DNA from: JADKCZ01 sp963786945
GTDB lineage: Bacteria; Myxococcota; Myxococcia; Myxococcales; Anaeromyxobacteraceae
Assembly: GCA_963786945.1 (NCBI GenBank)
Contig: CAWBAO010000003.1
Span: forward strand, 744,001 to 808,000
Direction of reading: 5' to 3'
DNA: 64,000 nt
This document shows, piece by piece, positions 18,276 to 26,463 of the stretch. The translations under genes and the position numbers were made by a program. Below the pieces are notes generated by a model. It saw nothing but the letters and a program-made list of their open reading frames with translations. It ran no database searches and was not told the origin of the DNA. Within the stretch, counting starts at the first letter, position 1, and every line of letters begins with the position of its first letter.

Positions 18276-18779
18276 TCATTCCTCGGCCAGCACCACGTCC
18301 AGGGCCAGCTCGTCGGCGCCTGCCATGGCGGCCGCGGATCCGTCGTCGAAGGCGAGGTCGCTGTCCGACCAGAGCTCGTCGGCGTCCGGGGCCTCCCAGG
18401 CCTCGGCCTGGGTGGCGGCGGCCACCTCGTCCGCCGCAGGCCTCGGCGCCCGGCGCGCCAGGGTCGGCGCCACCAGGAAGGCGGCGGCCGCCGCCACCGC
18501 CAGCAGCGCGGCGGCGTAGCGAAGCGGCGCCCGGAGGCGGAGCCCGGCGCGACGCTGCTCCAGCCGGATCGCCTCGGCCAGCCCGGTCAGCGCGCTCCGC
18601 TCCCGCTCGGTGGGCGGCGGCAGCGCGGCCATCGAGAGCACGGTGGCCAGCGCCTCCCCCTCGGCCCGGCAGGCGCCGCAGCCGGCCAGGTGGGCGGCCA
18701 GCCGGGCGGCGTCGGCCGGGGCGAGCTCGCCGGCGGCCCGGTCGGACAGCAGCGGCAGGTACTCGGCGCACGGGGTCAT
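18276..18779 (-). CDS. Anti-sigma factor with zinc-finger (zf-HC2) and one TM helix
   Basis: A 167-residue protein. The N-terminal AAHLAGCGACRAEGEAL segment is the His-x3-Cys-x2-Cys ZAS/zf-HC2 motif that binds and holds an ECF sigma factor. A single membrane helix follows (YAAALLAVAAAAAFLVAP, about residues 85-103), then an acidic C-terminal tail (LWSDSDLAFDD). The start ATG at 18779 overlaps the sigma-factor stop by 4 bp (ATGA), giving coupled synthesis of sigma and anti-sigma. The tail faces the periplasm, where the downstream Spy-like protein could act as sensor. Confidence 0.88.
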   Translation of the reverse strand: MTPCAEYLPLLSDRAAGELAPADAARLAAHLAGCGACRAEGEALATVLSMAALPPPTERERSALTGLAEAIRLEQRRAGLRLRAPLRYAAALLAVAAAAAFLVAPTLARRAPRPAADEVAAATQAEAWEAPDADELWSDSDLAFDDGSAAAMAGADELALDVVLAEE

Positions 18780-19408
18780 GCGTCCTCCTGGCCCAGCTCG
18801 GCGCGGAGCCGTCGGGCGGCGAGGTGGAAGGAGACCTTGGCGGCGTTCCCGGTGATCCCGAGGGTCTCGCCGATCTCGGCGAAGGGGAGCTCGGCGTCGA
18901 GCCGGAGGGTCAGCACCTCGCGCTGCCGGCTGGGGAGCCGGAGCACGGCGCGGCGCACCCGGGCGGTGGCCTGGGCCCGCTCCAGCGCCTCGGGCGCCGA
19001 CGGGCCTCCCGCGGCCAGCCACTCGGGCTCGACGGGCGCGGTGGACCAGCGGCCGGCGTCGCGGCGGTGGTTCTTGGCGAGGTTGACGGCCACCCGCACC
19101 AGCCAGCGCCTGAAGGGGACGGCGTTCCGCCCGCCGCGCGTCAGCATGCGGCGTGACGACTCGAAGGCCTTGAGGAAGGTCCGCTGGGCCAGGTCGCGGG
19201 CGTCCTCCGGCGTGGCGGCGTAGCGGCGGACGATGGCCAGCACCAGCGCCTGGTGGCGGCCGACCAGCTCGCCGAAGGCCCGCTCGTCGCCGGCGAGCCA
19301 GGCGCCGAGCAGCGCGTCGTCGTCCGGCCCGCCGGCGTCGCGGCCGCCCGCGACCACCGTCAGCCTGGGACGCCTGCTCTCGTCGTCTCGCATGTCGAGG
19401 ACCGCCAT
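18776..19408 (-). CDS. ECF-type RNA polymerase sigma factor
   Basis: A sigma-70-family group IV factor of 210 residues. Region 2 runs from DDALLGAWLAGDERAFGELV through ATPEDARDLAQRTFLKAFESSRRM. Region 4 contains LPSRQREVLTLRLDAELPFA with the helix-turn-helix EIGETLGITGNAAKVSFHLA. An unusually long N-terminal basic/acidic leader (about 30 residues) precedes region 2. Starts at 19408 (ATG), 19411 (GTG) and 19393 (ATG) are all possible. It heads an operon with its anti-sigma factor and a Spy-like periplasmic protein, and is divergent from serS across 88 bp. Confidence 0.9.
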   Translation of the reverse strand: MAVLDMRDDESRRPRLTVVAGGRDAGGPDDDALLGAWLAGDERAFGELVGRHQALVLAIVRRYAATPEDARDLAQRTFLKAFESSRRMLTRGGRNAVPFRRWLVRVAVNLAKNHRRDAGRWSTAPVEPEWLAAGGPSAPEALERAQATARVRRAVLRLPSRQREVLTLRLDAELPFAEIGETLGITGNAAKVSFHLAARRLRAELGQEDA

Positions 19409-19496
19409 CACCCGGTGGAAGACCCCTTGCCCTCCCCGAGGTTAAGGACTGATATTGGCCGCCTCATTCTCTTCTGATCACGGGAGCATCGCCACC

Positions 19497-20805
19497 ATGC
19501 TGGACCTGAAGGCCGTCGTCGCCGACTACGAAGGGGTGGAGCGCAGGCTGGCGCGCCGCGGGGAGGCCGCGGTCGCGGCCCTGGCCCCGGTGAAGCCGCT
19601 GGCCGCCCGCCGGCGCGAGCTCAACGTGCTGCTGGAGAGGCAGAAGAAGGAGCAGGGCGAGGCCAACGGCCGGATCCGCGAGCTGATGAAGGCCGACAAG
19701 GCGGCCGGCGAGAAGGCCCGGGCCGAGCTGCGGGCGCTGGGCGACGCGGCCAGGGCGAGCGAGGCCGAGCTCGGCGAGATTGAGGCCGAGGATCCAGGCG
19801 CTGCTGCTGCTGGTCCCCAACCCGCCGCAGGACTCGGTCCCCTCCGGCGCCGACGAGCACGGCAACGTCCAGGTGTCGACCTGGGGCGAGAAGCAGGCCT
19901 ACCCGTTCAAGCCGAAGCCGCACTGGGAGCTCGGGGAGGCGCTCGGCATCCTCGAGTGGCCGCAGGCCGCCAAGCTCTCCGGCTCGCGCTTCACCATCAG
20001 CAAGGGGGTGGCGGCGCGGCTGGAGCGGGCGCTCGGCAGCTTCTTCATCGACGTCCACGCCTCGCGTGGCTACACCGAGATCCTGCCGCCCTACCTGGTG
20101 ACCCGCGAGACCATGACCGGCACCGGGCAGCTGCCCAAGTTCGAGGAGGACCTCTTCCGGACGCAGGGCGAGAACCCGCTCTACCTCATCCCCACCGCCG
20201 AGGTGCCGGTCACCAACATGCACCGGGACGAGATCTTCGAGGCCGGCGCGCTGCCGATCTCCTACTGCGCCTGGACCCCGTGCTTCCGCGCCGAGGCCGG
20301 CGCCGCGGGCCGCGACACCCGGGGGCTCATCCGCCAGCACCAGTTCCACAAGGTGGAGCTGGTGAAGTTCGCCAGCGCCGAGGGCTCCGACGCCGAGCAC
20401 CAGAAGATGCTCGACGACGCCTGCGAGGTCCTGCGGCGGCTCGGGCTGCACCACCGGGTGGTGCTGCTCTGCACCGGCGACATGGGCTTCTCCTCGAGCA
20501 AGACCTACGACATCGAGGTCTGGTGCCCCGGCCAGGAGGCCTACCGGGAGATCAGCTCGGTCTCCAACTGCGAGGACTTCCAGGCCAGGCGCATCCGCGT
20601 CCGCTACCGCGGCGCCGACGGCAAGCCGCGGCTCTGCCACACCCTCAACGGCTCCGGGGTGGCGGTGGGGCGGACGGTGGTGGCCATCCTCGAGCAGTAC
20701 CAGCAGGCCGACGGCACGGTGCTGATCCCGGAGGCGCTGCGGCCCTACCTGGGGGGGCTGGACCGGATCGTCCCGCAGCAGTTCCCCCGGGGCGTGGAGC
20801 GCTGA
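19497..20805 (+). CDS. serS: Seryl-tRNA synthetase, interrupted by a +1 frameshift
   Basis: The start is ATG at 19497 (MLDLKAVVADYEGVERRLAR) and gives the N-terminal coiled-coil tRNA-binding arm up to about residue 97. The class II catalytic domain continues one frame over, from QALLLLVPNPPQDSVPSG. It contains motif 2 (TPCFRAEAGAAGRDTRGL), HQFHKVELVKF and motif 3 (LNGSGVAVGRTVVAILEQYQ). Removing one base between 19779 and 19792, for example one T of GAGATTGAG, restores a 435-residue enzyme, the family's normal length. SerRS is essential and no second copy is in view, so a sequence error is the likeliest cause. Two tRNA-Ser genes follow directly downstream. Confidence 0.9.
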
Positions 20806-20935
20806 CGGGGCGGCACGTCCCGGCCGGGCCTTCGGGCTTGATCCCGGCACGCCCATCCTCTATACAGGGCGGCTCGAACGCCCACCGGGACGGTTTCCCC
20901 CGGGACGGCGGCAGGTTGACGGACGAGGCGGGTTC

Positions 20936-21025
20936 GGAGGAGTGGCCGAGCGGTCGAAGGCGGCGGTCTTGAAAACCGCTGAGGGTTCACGCCCTCCGAA
21001 GGTTCGAATCCTTCCTCCTCCGCCA
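20936..21025 (+). tRNA. tRNA-Ser (anticodon TGA)
   Basis: The acceptor stem GGAGGAG pairs with CTCCTCC at 21015-21021; the discriminator is G and CCA is encoded. The anticodon loop CTTGAAA gives TGA at 20970-20972, and TTCGAATC marks the T-loop. The long variable arm (GAGGGTTCACGCCCTC) is typical of serine tRNA. It reads UCA and probably other UCN codons. Confidence 0.97.
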
Positions 21026-21047
21026 GCAACAGGGAGCGAGAGGTTCT

Positions 21048-21139
21048 GGAAAGGTGGCCGAGAGGCCGAAGGCGCTGGTTTGCTAAACCAGTGTACGGGG
21101 TAACCTGTACCGAGGGTTCGAATCCCTCCCTTTCCGCCA
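21048..21139 (+). tRNA. tRNA-Ser (anticodon GCT)
   Basis: The acceptor GGAAAGG pairs with CCTTTCC at 21129-21135; G discriminator and encoded CCA follow. The anticodon loop TTGCTAA gives GCT at 21082-21084, reading AGC/AGU. The long variable arm (TGTACGGGGTAACCTGTAC) fits a serine tRNA. It lies 22 bp after tRNA-Ser(TGA), so they probably share one transcript. Confidence 0.97.
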
Positions 21140-21167
21140 GTCGTGGCGGTCTTTGAAATGAAGCGTT

Positions 21168-21244
21168 GGGCCCTTAGCTCAGTTGGATAGAGCGTCGGAC
21201 TACGAATCCGAAGGCCACAGGTTCGAATCCTGTAGGGCCCGCCA
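21168..21244 (+). tRNA. tRNA-Arg (anticodon ACG)
   Basis: The acceptor GGGCCCT pairs with AGGGCCC at 21234-21240; CCA is encoded. The anticodon loop CTACGAA gives ACG at 21202-21204; A34 should be edited to inosine by TadA so that CGU, CGC and CGA are read. It is the last gene of the tRNA cluster and is followed 7 bp later by a strong intrinsic terminator. It is nearly identical to the tRNA-Arg(TCG) at 27602. Confidence 0.97.
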
Positions 21245-21251
21245 GTGACGA

Positions 21252-21291
21252 CGGGCGCCTGGGTATCCCCCAGGCGCCCGTTTCCTTTCTT
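21252..21291 (+). terminator. Intrinsic terminator after the tRNA cluster
   Basis: A perfect 12-bp stem (CGGGCGCCTGGG, loop TATCC, CCCAGGCGCCCG) is followed by the pyrimidine/T-rich run TTTCCTTTCTTC. It ends the tRNA-Ser/Ser/Arg transcript and could also protect the convergent repeat-protein gene from read-through. Confidence 0.9.
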
Positions 21292-21329
21292 CGAGGGCCA
21301 CGGTCCGGCCTCGAGTCAGGCACTCCTCG

Positions 21330-23525
21330 TCACGGCGCCAGAACCTCGACGGCGCACCCGCTGAACGCGCGCGTGTTGCCCGGGAGAGGGAGCCTCACGC
21401 CGAGCGTGTAGGAGGTGCTGGCCGCCGTCCCCGTCGTCTTGTGCCACGCCGCGGCGCCGCCGTCCCCACCACCGTCGTTCTGCTGGTAGTCGATGGTGGT
21501 CAGCGCGTTCGCGACCGACGGCGCGTAGTAGTCCCCGTACTGGGAGATCCCGATGATCAGGGAGTTGCTCGCCGTCGCCGTGATGGGGACCTCGACGACG
21601 TTGGTACGGATGTCCTGGGACACCTCGGACATGGGCGAGTGGTGTTCGGCAGAGGCGCCCCACGTCGTCCGGGCCCCCGAGACCTCGTAGACGCTCAGGA
21701 TGCCGGTGACGTAGTTGGCCGAGGTCGCGCCGGAACGGGACGCGATCACCGACGCGTTGGTCAGCTGCTGGGTGGACGTCGCCCACCAGATCTCCGAGCA
21801 CCAGTGGACCGTCCCGTCGTAGGACCGGACCACCAGCTGCCAGTCGGAGGCCTGCCCGGCGGGCGTGCCGCCGACCCATCTCACCGTCGTCGGCGGCGGG
21901 TCATCGAACGGTGGGTACCACGACACGACCGCGACCCAGACCCGTGGGGCACCCTGGCTGCTGAACGTCGGTGTCGTCATCGTCGCCGCGTATGCCAGGT
22001 TGAGCCACGTGCTCGCGGCCAGCCGCATGACTGGACTCTGGCCACCACCTCCTGGGAGGACGGTGATGACCACGCCCACCGTGGTAGTGCCCGCCGAGTT
22101 GCCCGCGGTGACCGTGTAGGTCGCGGTCGCGGTGACCGCGGTGGGCGTCCCCGAGATGACCCCGGTGCTGGTGTTGAGGCTCAGCCCCGCCGGCAGCGCC
22201 GGCGACACCGAGTAGGACGTCACCGCCCCCCCGCTGCTGCTCGGGGTGTTCGCCGTGATCGCCACCCCCTGCGTGTACACGGCCGGATTCACCGAGTACG
22301 CCAGGCCGCTCGGAGGCACCACCGCGGCGTTCACCGTGATGACCACGCCCACCGTGGTAGTGCCCGCCGAGTTGCCCGCCGTGACCGTGTAGGTCGCGGT
22401 CGCGGTGACGGCGGTGGGCGTCCCCGAGATGACCCCGGTGCTGGTGTTGAGGCTCAGCCCCGCCGGCAGCGCCGGCGACACCGAGTAGGACGTCACCGCC
22501 CCCCCGCTGCTGCTCGGGGTGTTGGCCGTGATCGCCACCCCCTGCGTGTACACGGCCGGATTCACCGAGTACGCCAGGCCGCTCGGAGGCACCACCGCGG
22601 CGTTCACCGTGATGACCACGCCCACCGTGGTGGTGCCCGCCGAGTTGCCCGCCGTGACCGTGTAGGTCGCGGTCGCGGTGACCGCGGTGGGCGTCCCCGA
22701 GATGACCCCGGTGCTGGTGTTGAGGCTCAGCCCCGCCGGCAGCGCCGGCGACACCGAGTAGGACGTCACCGCCCCCCCGCTGCTGCTCGGCGTGTTCGCC
22801 GTGATCGCCACCCCTTGCGTGTACACGGCCGGATTCACCGAGTACGCCAGGCCGCTCGGAGGCACCACCGCGGCGTTCACCGTGATGACCACGCCCACCG
22901 TGGTGGTGCCCGCCGAGTTGCCCGCCGTGACCGTGTAGGTCGCGGTCGCGGTGACGGCGGTGGGCGTCCCCGAGATGACCCCGGTGCTGGTGTTGAGGCT
23001 CAGCCCCGCCGGCAGCGCCGGCGACACCGAGTAGGACGTCACCGCCCCCCCGCTGCTGCTCGGGGTGTTGGCCGTGATCGCCACCCCCTGCGTGTACACG
23101 GCCGGATTCACCGAGTACGCCAGGCCGCTCGGAGGCACCACCGCGGCGTTCACCGTGATGACCACGCCCACCGTGGTGGTGCCCGCCGAGTTGCCCGCGG
23201 TGACCGTGTAGGTCGCGGTCGCGGTGACCGCGGTGGGCGTCCCCGAGATGAACCCGGTGCTGGTGTTGAGGCTCAGCCCCGCCGGCAGCGCCGGCGACAC
23301 CGAGTAGGACGTCACCGCCCCCCCGCTGCTGCTCGGGGTGTTGGCCGTGATCGCCACCCCTTGCGTGTACACGGCCGGATTCACCGAGTACGCCAGGCCG
23401 CTCGGCGCGGCAAGACCCGGCTGCCCGCCACCCGGGGCGGGCGTCGTCGTGGCAGAGCCACAGGCGAGGCCGAGCGAGCCGGCGAGGCTCGCGGCGAGCA
23501 GGAACGGGATGGCTGGTCGCTGCAC
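21330..23525 (-). CDS. Putative lipoprotein with five Ig-like (He_PIG) tandem repeats
   Basis: A 731-residue exported protein. A GTG start at 23525 is chosen because GGGGG lies upstream and a signal sequence (AIPFLLAASLAGSLGLAC) begins directly, ending in a lipobox-like Cys. Five 91-residue repeats follow, each containing SYSVSPALPAGLSLNTSTG and ISGTPTA, the signature of putative-Ig (He_PIG) domains. A 240-residue C-terminal domain, rich in Trp/Tyr/Ser, resembles cell-surface binding modules but I cannot name it. A surface or adhesion role is likely. The repeats are almost identical at DNA level, indicating recent duplication or gene conversion. Confidence 0.82.
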   Translation of the reverse strand: MQRPAIPFLLAASLAGSLGLACGSATTTPAPGGGQPGLAAPSGLAYSVNPAVYTQGVAITANTPSSSGGAVTSYSVSPALPAGLSLNTSTGFISGTPTAVTATATYTVTAGNSAGTTTVGVVITVNAAVVPPSGLAYSVNPAVYTQGVAITANTPSSSGGAVTSYSVSPALPAGLSLNTSTGVISGTPTAVTATATYTVTAGNSAGTTTVGVVITVNAAVVPPSGLAYSVNPAVYTQGVAITANTPSSSGGAVTSYSVSPALPAGLSLNTSTGVISGTPTAVTATATYTVTAGNSAGTTTVGVVITVNAAVVPPSGLAYSVNPAVYTQGVAITANTPSSSGGAVTSYSVSPALPAGLSLNTSTGVISGTPTAVTATATYTVTAGNSAGTTTVGVVITVNAAVVPPSGLAYSVNPAVYTQGVAITANTPSSSGGAVTSYSVSPALPAGLSLNTSTGVISGTPTAVTATATYTVTAGNSAGTTTVGVVITVLPGGGGQSPVMRLAASTWLNLAYAATMTTPTFSSQGAPRVWVAVVSWYPPFDDPPPTTVRWVGGTPAGQASDWQLVVRSYDGTVHWCSEIWWATSTQQLTNASVIASRSGATSANYVTGILSVYEVSGARTTWGASAEHHSPMSEVSQDIRTNVVEVPITATASNSLIIGISQYGDYYAPSVANALTTIDYQQNDGGGDGGAAAWHKTTGTAASTSYTLGVRLPLPGNTRAFSGCAVEVLAP
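22062..23404. repeat. Five tandem 273-bp repeats inside the Ig-like lipoprotein gene
   Basis: The unit recurs every 273 bp (for example TTCACCGTGATGACC at 22330, 22603, 22876 and 23149), exactly 91 codons. Copies differ at only a few sites. The variants ACCGCGGTG/ACGGCGGTG alternate between successive copies, and the second and fourth copies are nearly identical, as expected if a two-repeat block was duplicated. The outermost copies drift at their outer edges. Confidence 0.95.
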
Positions 23526-23825
23526 GAGGCGCCCCCTTCTGAAGATCCGTGGGGTGAGAAGATAACCCGGCGGAGGACGGACCGCCGACGTGTCGACTCC
23601 CGCCCGAGCCTGGCCAAAGGGGGCTCTCGCTGGACGGCGCTTCCCCCCCGGCGCGGGGACCCCGGGGAGCGGCACGGCCGCGGAGCGCGGCCGCCGGCCA
23701 GCGCCAGCCCCACGAGCACGGTACGGGCAGACGCCACCGCGAGGTGGGGAGGAGCGCGACAAGGCCACCGCCCATGGAGTATGGCATCGGGATTCTCCCC
23801 GGCCGGCGACCCAGGAACGGAACAC
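23526..23825. other. Divergent intergenic region (300 bp)
   Basis: This stretch separates the Ig-like lipoprotein gene (minus) from the glycosyltransferase gene (plus) and should carry both promoters. I see no convincing -35/-10 pair. The only clear structure is a perfect inverted repeat GGCCGCG-GAG-CGCGGCC at 23676-23692. No conserved small ORF is evident. Confidence 0.5.
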
Positions 23826-24977
23826 ATGCACCTCCAGACCAAGCTCAACCTGCTCTTCGCCGTCTACATGGCGGGAGGCAACGCGACCATCCTGCAGAAC
23901 CTGCAGCGGGTCATCGGCCGGCGCAGGGACGTCGACTCATCCTGGGTGCCGGTGGAGATGGACGCCAGGAGCAAGGTCTACGGGACGCACCACACCTACC
24001 GCCGCCCCCTCGTCCCCGGCACCGTGCGCAACTCGATGGTCACCGGGGAGCGCATCAAGGAACTGGAGGTGTCGCAGCGGCCCTTCGACGTGGCCTACTT
24101 CTTCGGCCACACCATCTGCATGTTCCTGTTCCGGTTCCGCCGGCGCGTCCCCTACGTGCTGGCGATGGACGGGACGCCGCTCTGGTACGCCCGGCACCAG
24201 CTCTGGTACGCTCATCCGAAGTTCGACCCGGGCAGCCTGACCTCGCGGCTCAAGCACCTCATCGTGCGCCGGATGTACCGCAAGGCCCACCACCTCTTCC
24301 CGCTCTCACGTGGCGTGCGCGACTCCCTGGTCCACGACTACGGCATCCCGCCCGAGCGGATCACGGTGCTGCCGCCGGGCGTCAACCTGCCCCAGTTCCC
24401 CTGCCCCGACCGGAGGTCCGAGGACCGCGCCGGTCGGCCGCTCCGCGTCATCTTCGTCGGCGCCGACTTCGACCGGAAGGGCGGGCCGCTCATCCTCCAA
24501 CTGGCCGCCCTGCCCCGCTTCGCGGGCGTCCAGTTCGACGTCGTGACCCGCTCGTTCCAGGGGACGGTCCCGGCCAACGTGCGGGTGCACACCAACCTGC
24601 AGACCAACACGGAGCCCATGACGCGGATGTTCCAGGAAGCGGACGTGTTCCTCCTCCCGACCGACGCCGACGCCCACTCGGTGGCCGCCATCGAGGCCAT
24701 GGCCATGGGCCTGCCGGTCGTCACCACCACCGTGGGCGGCATCGTGGACATCGTGGAGGAGGGCCAGACCGGCTACCTGGTCCCGCCGCGGGATCTCGAG
24801 GCGCTGGCCGACCGGCTGGGCCGCCTCCAGGCCGACCGCGAGCTGCGGCTCCGCATGGGCGAGGCCGGCCGCCGGCGGGCCGAGGTGCTCTTCGACAACG
24901 AGAAGCTCAGCCACACGGTGGTCGAGACCATGAAGCGGGCGGTGTCCGGCGGCTCGCCTCCCCTGGCCGCGAGCTGA
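23826..24977 (+). CDS. GT4-family glycosyltransferase
   Basis: A 383-residue GT-B-fold retaining glycosyltransferase. The N-terminal domain contains GNATILQNLQ and FDVAYFFGHTICMFLF; the linker contains PLSRGVRDSLVHDYGIPPE. The C-terminal nucleotide-sugar domain has ERITVLPPGVNLPQF, RVIFVGADFDRKGG and the EX7E-type segment AAIEAMAMGLPVVTTTVGGI. It should transfer a sugar from an NDP-sugar to a surface glycan or lipid; the sugar and acceptor are unknown. The start is ATG at 23826; the open frame extends far upstream, antisense to the repeat gene, but without similarity. It stands alone. Confidence 0.88.
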   Translation: MHLQTKLNLLFAVYMAGGNATILQNLQRVIGRRRDVDSSWVPVEMDARSKVYGTHHTYRRPLVPGTVRNSMVTGERIKELEVSQRPFDVAYFFGHTICMFLFRFRRRVPYVLAMDGTPLWYARHQLWYAHPKFDPGSLTSRLKHLIVRRMYRKAHHLFPLSRGVRDSLVHDYGIPPERITVLPPGVNLPQFPCPDRRSEDRAGRPLRVIFVGADFDRKGGPLILQLAALPRFAGVQFDVVTRSFQGTVPANVRVHTNLQTNTEPMTRMFQEADVFLLPTDADAHSVAAIEAMAMGLPVVTTTVGGIVDIVEEGQTGYLVPPRDLEALADRLGRLQADRELRLRMGEAGRRRAEVLFDNEKLSHTVVETMKRAVSGGSPPLAAS

Positions 24978-25052
24978 GGACGAGCGCCCAGGCCAGCTCC
25001 CGCCGGCCACGCTGCGGGCGTCGTGCGGCGCCGCGTGGCGTCGACGATCCGG

Positions 25053-25415
25053 TCACCAGGAGACCAGGACCTCGAACCCGCCCATGGCGAAGCGCTTCAC
25101 GTCGAACGGCATCGTCCCCATGATGGCCGGGTCGTTCATCCTCGGGTCCTTCATGACGGCCGCGTTGACCTGGTCGCGGTGGGCGCGCGACCGGTAGACG
25201 ATCCAGGAGAAGATCGCCGTCTCACCCGCCTTGAGCCGGGCCATCTTGCGGAAGCCCATGCCGTAGGGCACCCGGAGGTCCTCACCGACGCACTCGGTGT
25301 AGGCGAGCGCGCCGTGCTCCTTCCACATCCTGGCGCCCATCCGGGCCTGGCGCAGGTAGGCCTTCACCTTCCGCTTCTGGATGGGGATGACGAAGCCGTC
25401 GACGTATCGGGCCAT
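25053..25415 (-). CDS. DUF1428 family protein
   Basis: A 120-residue protein with the complete DUF1428 layout: MARYVDGFVIPIQKRKVKAY, HGALAYTECVGEDL, FSWIVYRSRAHRDQVNAAVM, a DPR motif and the ending KRFAMGGFEVLV. The fold is a ferredoxin-like alpha/beta barrel dimer; no activity is established. ATG 25415 is preceded by AGGGAG, and the upstream in-frame codons look non-conserved. It sits alone between the glycosyltransferase and YdcF genes. Confidence 0.88.
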   Translation of the reverse strand: MARYVDGFVIPIQKRKVKAYLRQARMGARMWKEHGALAYTECVGEDLRVPYGMGFRKMARLKAGETAIFSWIVYRSRAHRDQVNAAVMKDPRMNDPAIMGTMPFDVKRFAMGGFEVLVSW

Positions 25416-25562
25416 GGTGTGCTCCCTGCGCTGCGGGTGGACCCGTCTCTCCATGTGGAGCGGACGGCCCGCGCGCAACGGTCCGACCCACCGGGGACGA
25501 GCCGGGCGATCCCGGGGCGCGGCGGACAGCGTGGATCGGGTCGGCCGCTCCGGGCCGCTGCC

Positions 25563-26339
25563 TCAGTCCGCCGTGTACCCCCTCACCCGGTAGACCAGCC
25601 TCCCGGCCAGCTCGCGAAGCGCCTCGGTCGAGAGATCGAGGTTGGCGGAGCGAGGCCACCAGCCGCTGGGATCGACCGCGCCCGGCGCGCCGCCCCGGTA
25701 GTCCACCGGCAGGGCATCTGGCCGCAGCCCGACCCGGTGGAAGCAACCGAGGGCCCGTGGCATGTGGGCCGCGCTGGTGACCAGGAGGAGCCGGCGCCAG
25801 CCGTGCTCGGCCACCACCCGCGCCGACTCCACCGCGTTCTCGCGGGTGTTCCGGCTCGTCGTCTCCACCACGATGCGATCGGGCTCGACGCCCCACGCCC
25901 GCAGCATCGTCGCCAGCTCCTCGGCCTCGGAGGTCCCGGCCGGGCCCGGGTTGGCGTCGCCGCCCGAGATCAGGACCTGGCGGACCCGCCCCTCGCGCAG
26001 CAGCTCGAGGGTGCGCGTGATCCGCTCGGCGGCTCCGGAGAGGTCCCTTCCATCGTCCATCCAGATCGCCCGGGACTCCATCACCCCACCCAGCACGATG
26101 GCCACGTCGTAGGGCTCGACGTCGGACATGGTGCGCGGCGCCGAGCCCTCGGTGAAGCGCATCAGGGCGTCGGCCACCGACGGCAGCGAGAAGGCGACCA
26201 GGTCGACCATCGCCAGGAGCACCAGCCCCCAGGCGAGCCGGCCGCGCCGCCGCAGGAGGACACCGGCCAGGACCAGGAGGATCGCCCAGCTGAGGGGCGC
26301 CAGCAGGAGGTCGAGGAACTTCGAGAGGAAGAGGAACAC
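25563..26339 (-). CDS. YdcF/ElyC family (DUF218) membrane protein
   Basis: A 258-residue protein with two N-terminal membrane helices (about residues 10-30 and 37-55) and a DUF218 domain from about residue 78. The domain holds AIVLGGVM, QVLISGGDANPG, SEAEELATMLRAWGVEPDRI and the TTSRNTRENAVES motif; a late LVTSAAHMPRAL completes it. ElyC-type members act in envelope or undecaprenyl-phosphate homeostasis in E. coli; this role is by analogy. Translation appears to begin at GTG 26339. Confidence 0.88.
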   Translation of the reverse strand: MFLFLSKFLDLLLAPLSWAILLVLAGVLLRRRGRLAWGLVLLAMVDLVAFSLPSVADALMRFTEGSAPRTMSDVEPYDVAIVLGGVMESRAIWMDDGRDLSGAAERITRTLELLREGRVRQVLISGGDANPGPAGTSEAEELATMLRAWGVEPDRIVVETTSRNTRENAVESARVVAEHGWRRLLLVTSAAHMPRALGCFHRVGLRPDALPVDYRGGAPGAVDPSGWWPRSANLDLSTEALRELAGRLVYRVRGYTAD

Positions 26340-26463
26340 GTCACGCCCCGCCGCGCCGCCACCCGGCTTCCAGGCGACGGCGCGATGTTACTCCGGAGCG
26401 CGCCCGGGAGCCGAGTCCGGGCCGCTGCGGGCAGGCGGGTGGCGGGACGTCGCCCCGCTGCCG

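Noticed and set aside
19497..20805. Programmed ribosomal frameshifting in serS
   Set aside because: There is no slippery heptamer, hairpin or stop near the junction, and similar +1 changes occur in three other genes.
22062..23404. Possible CRISPR-like array
   Set aside because: The repeats are 273 bp, contiguous, in frame with a protein and have no spacers; no cas gene is present.
21441..23825. Long plus-strand open frame antisense to the Ig-like repeat gene
   Set aside because: Its repeats are only the complement of the 273-bp units, it lacks similarity to anything, and the real glycosyltransferase starts at 23826.
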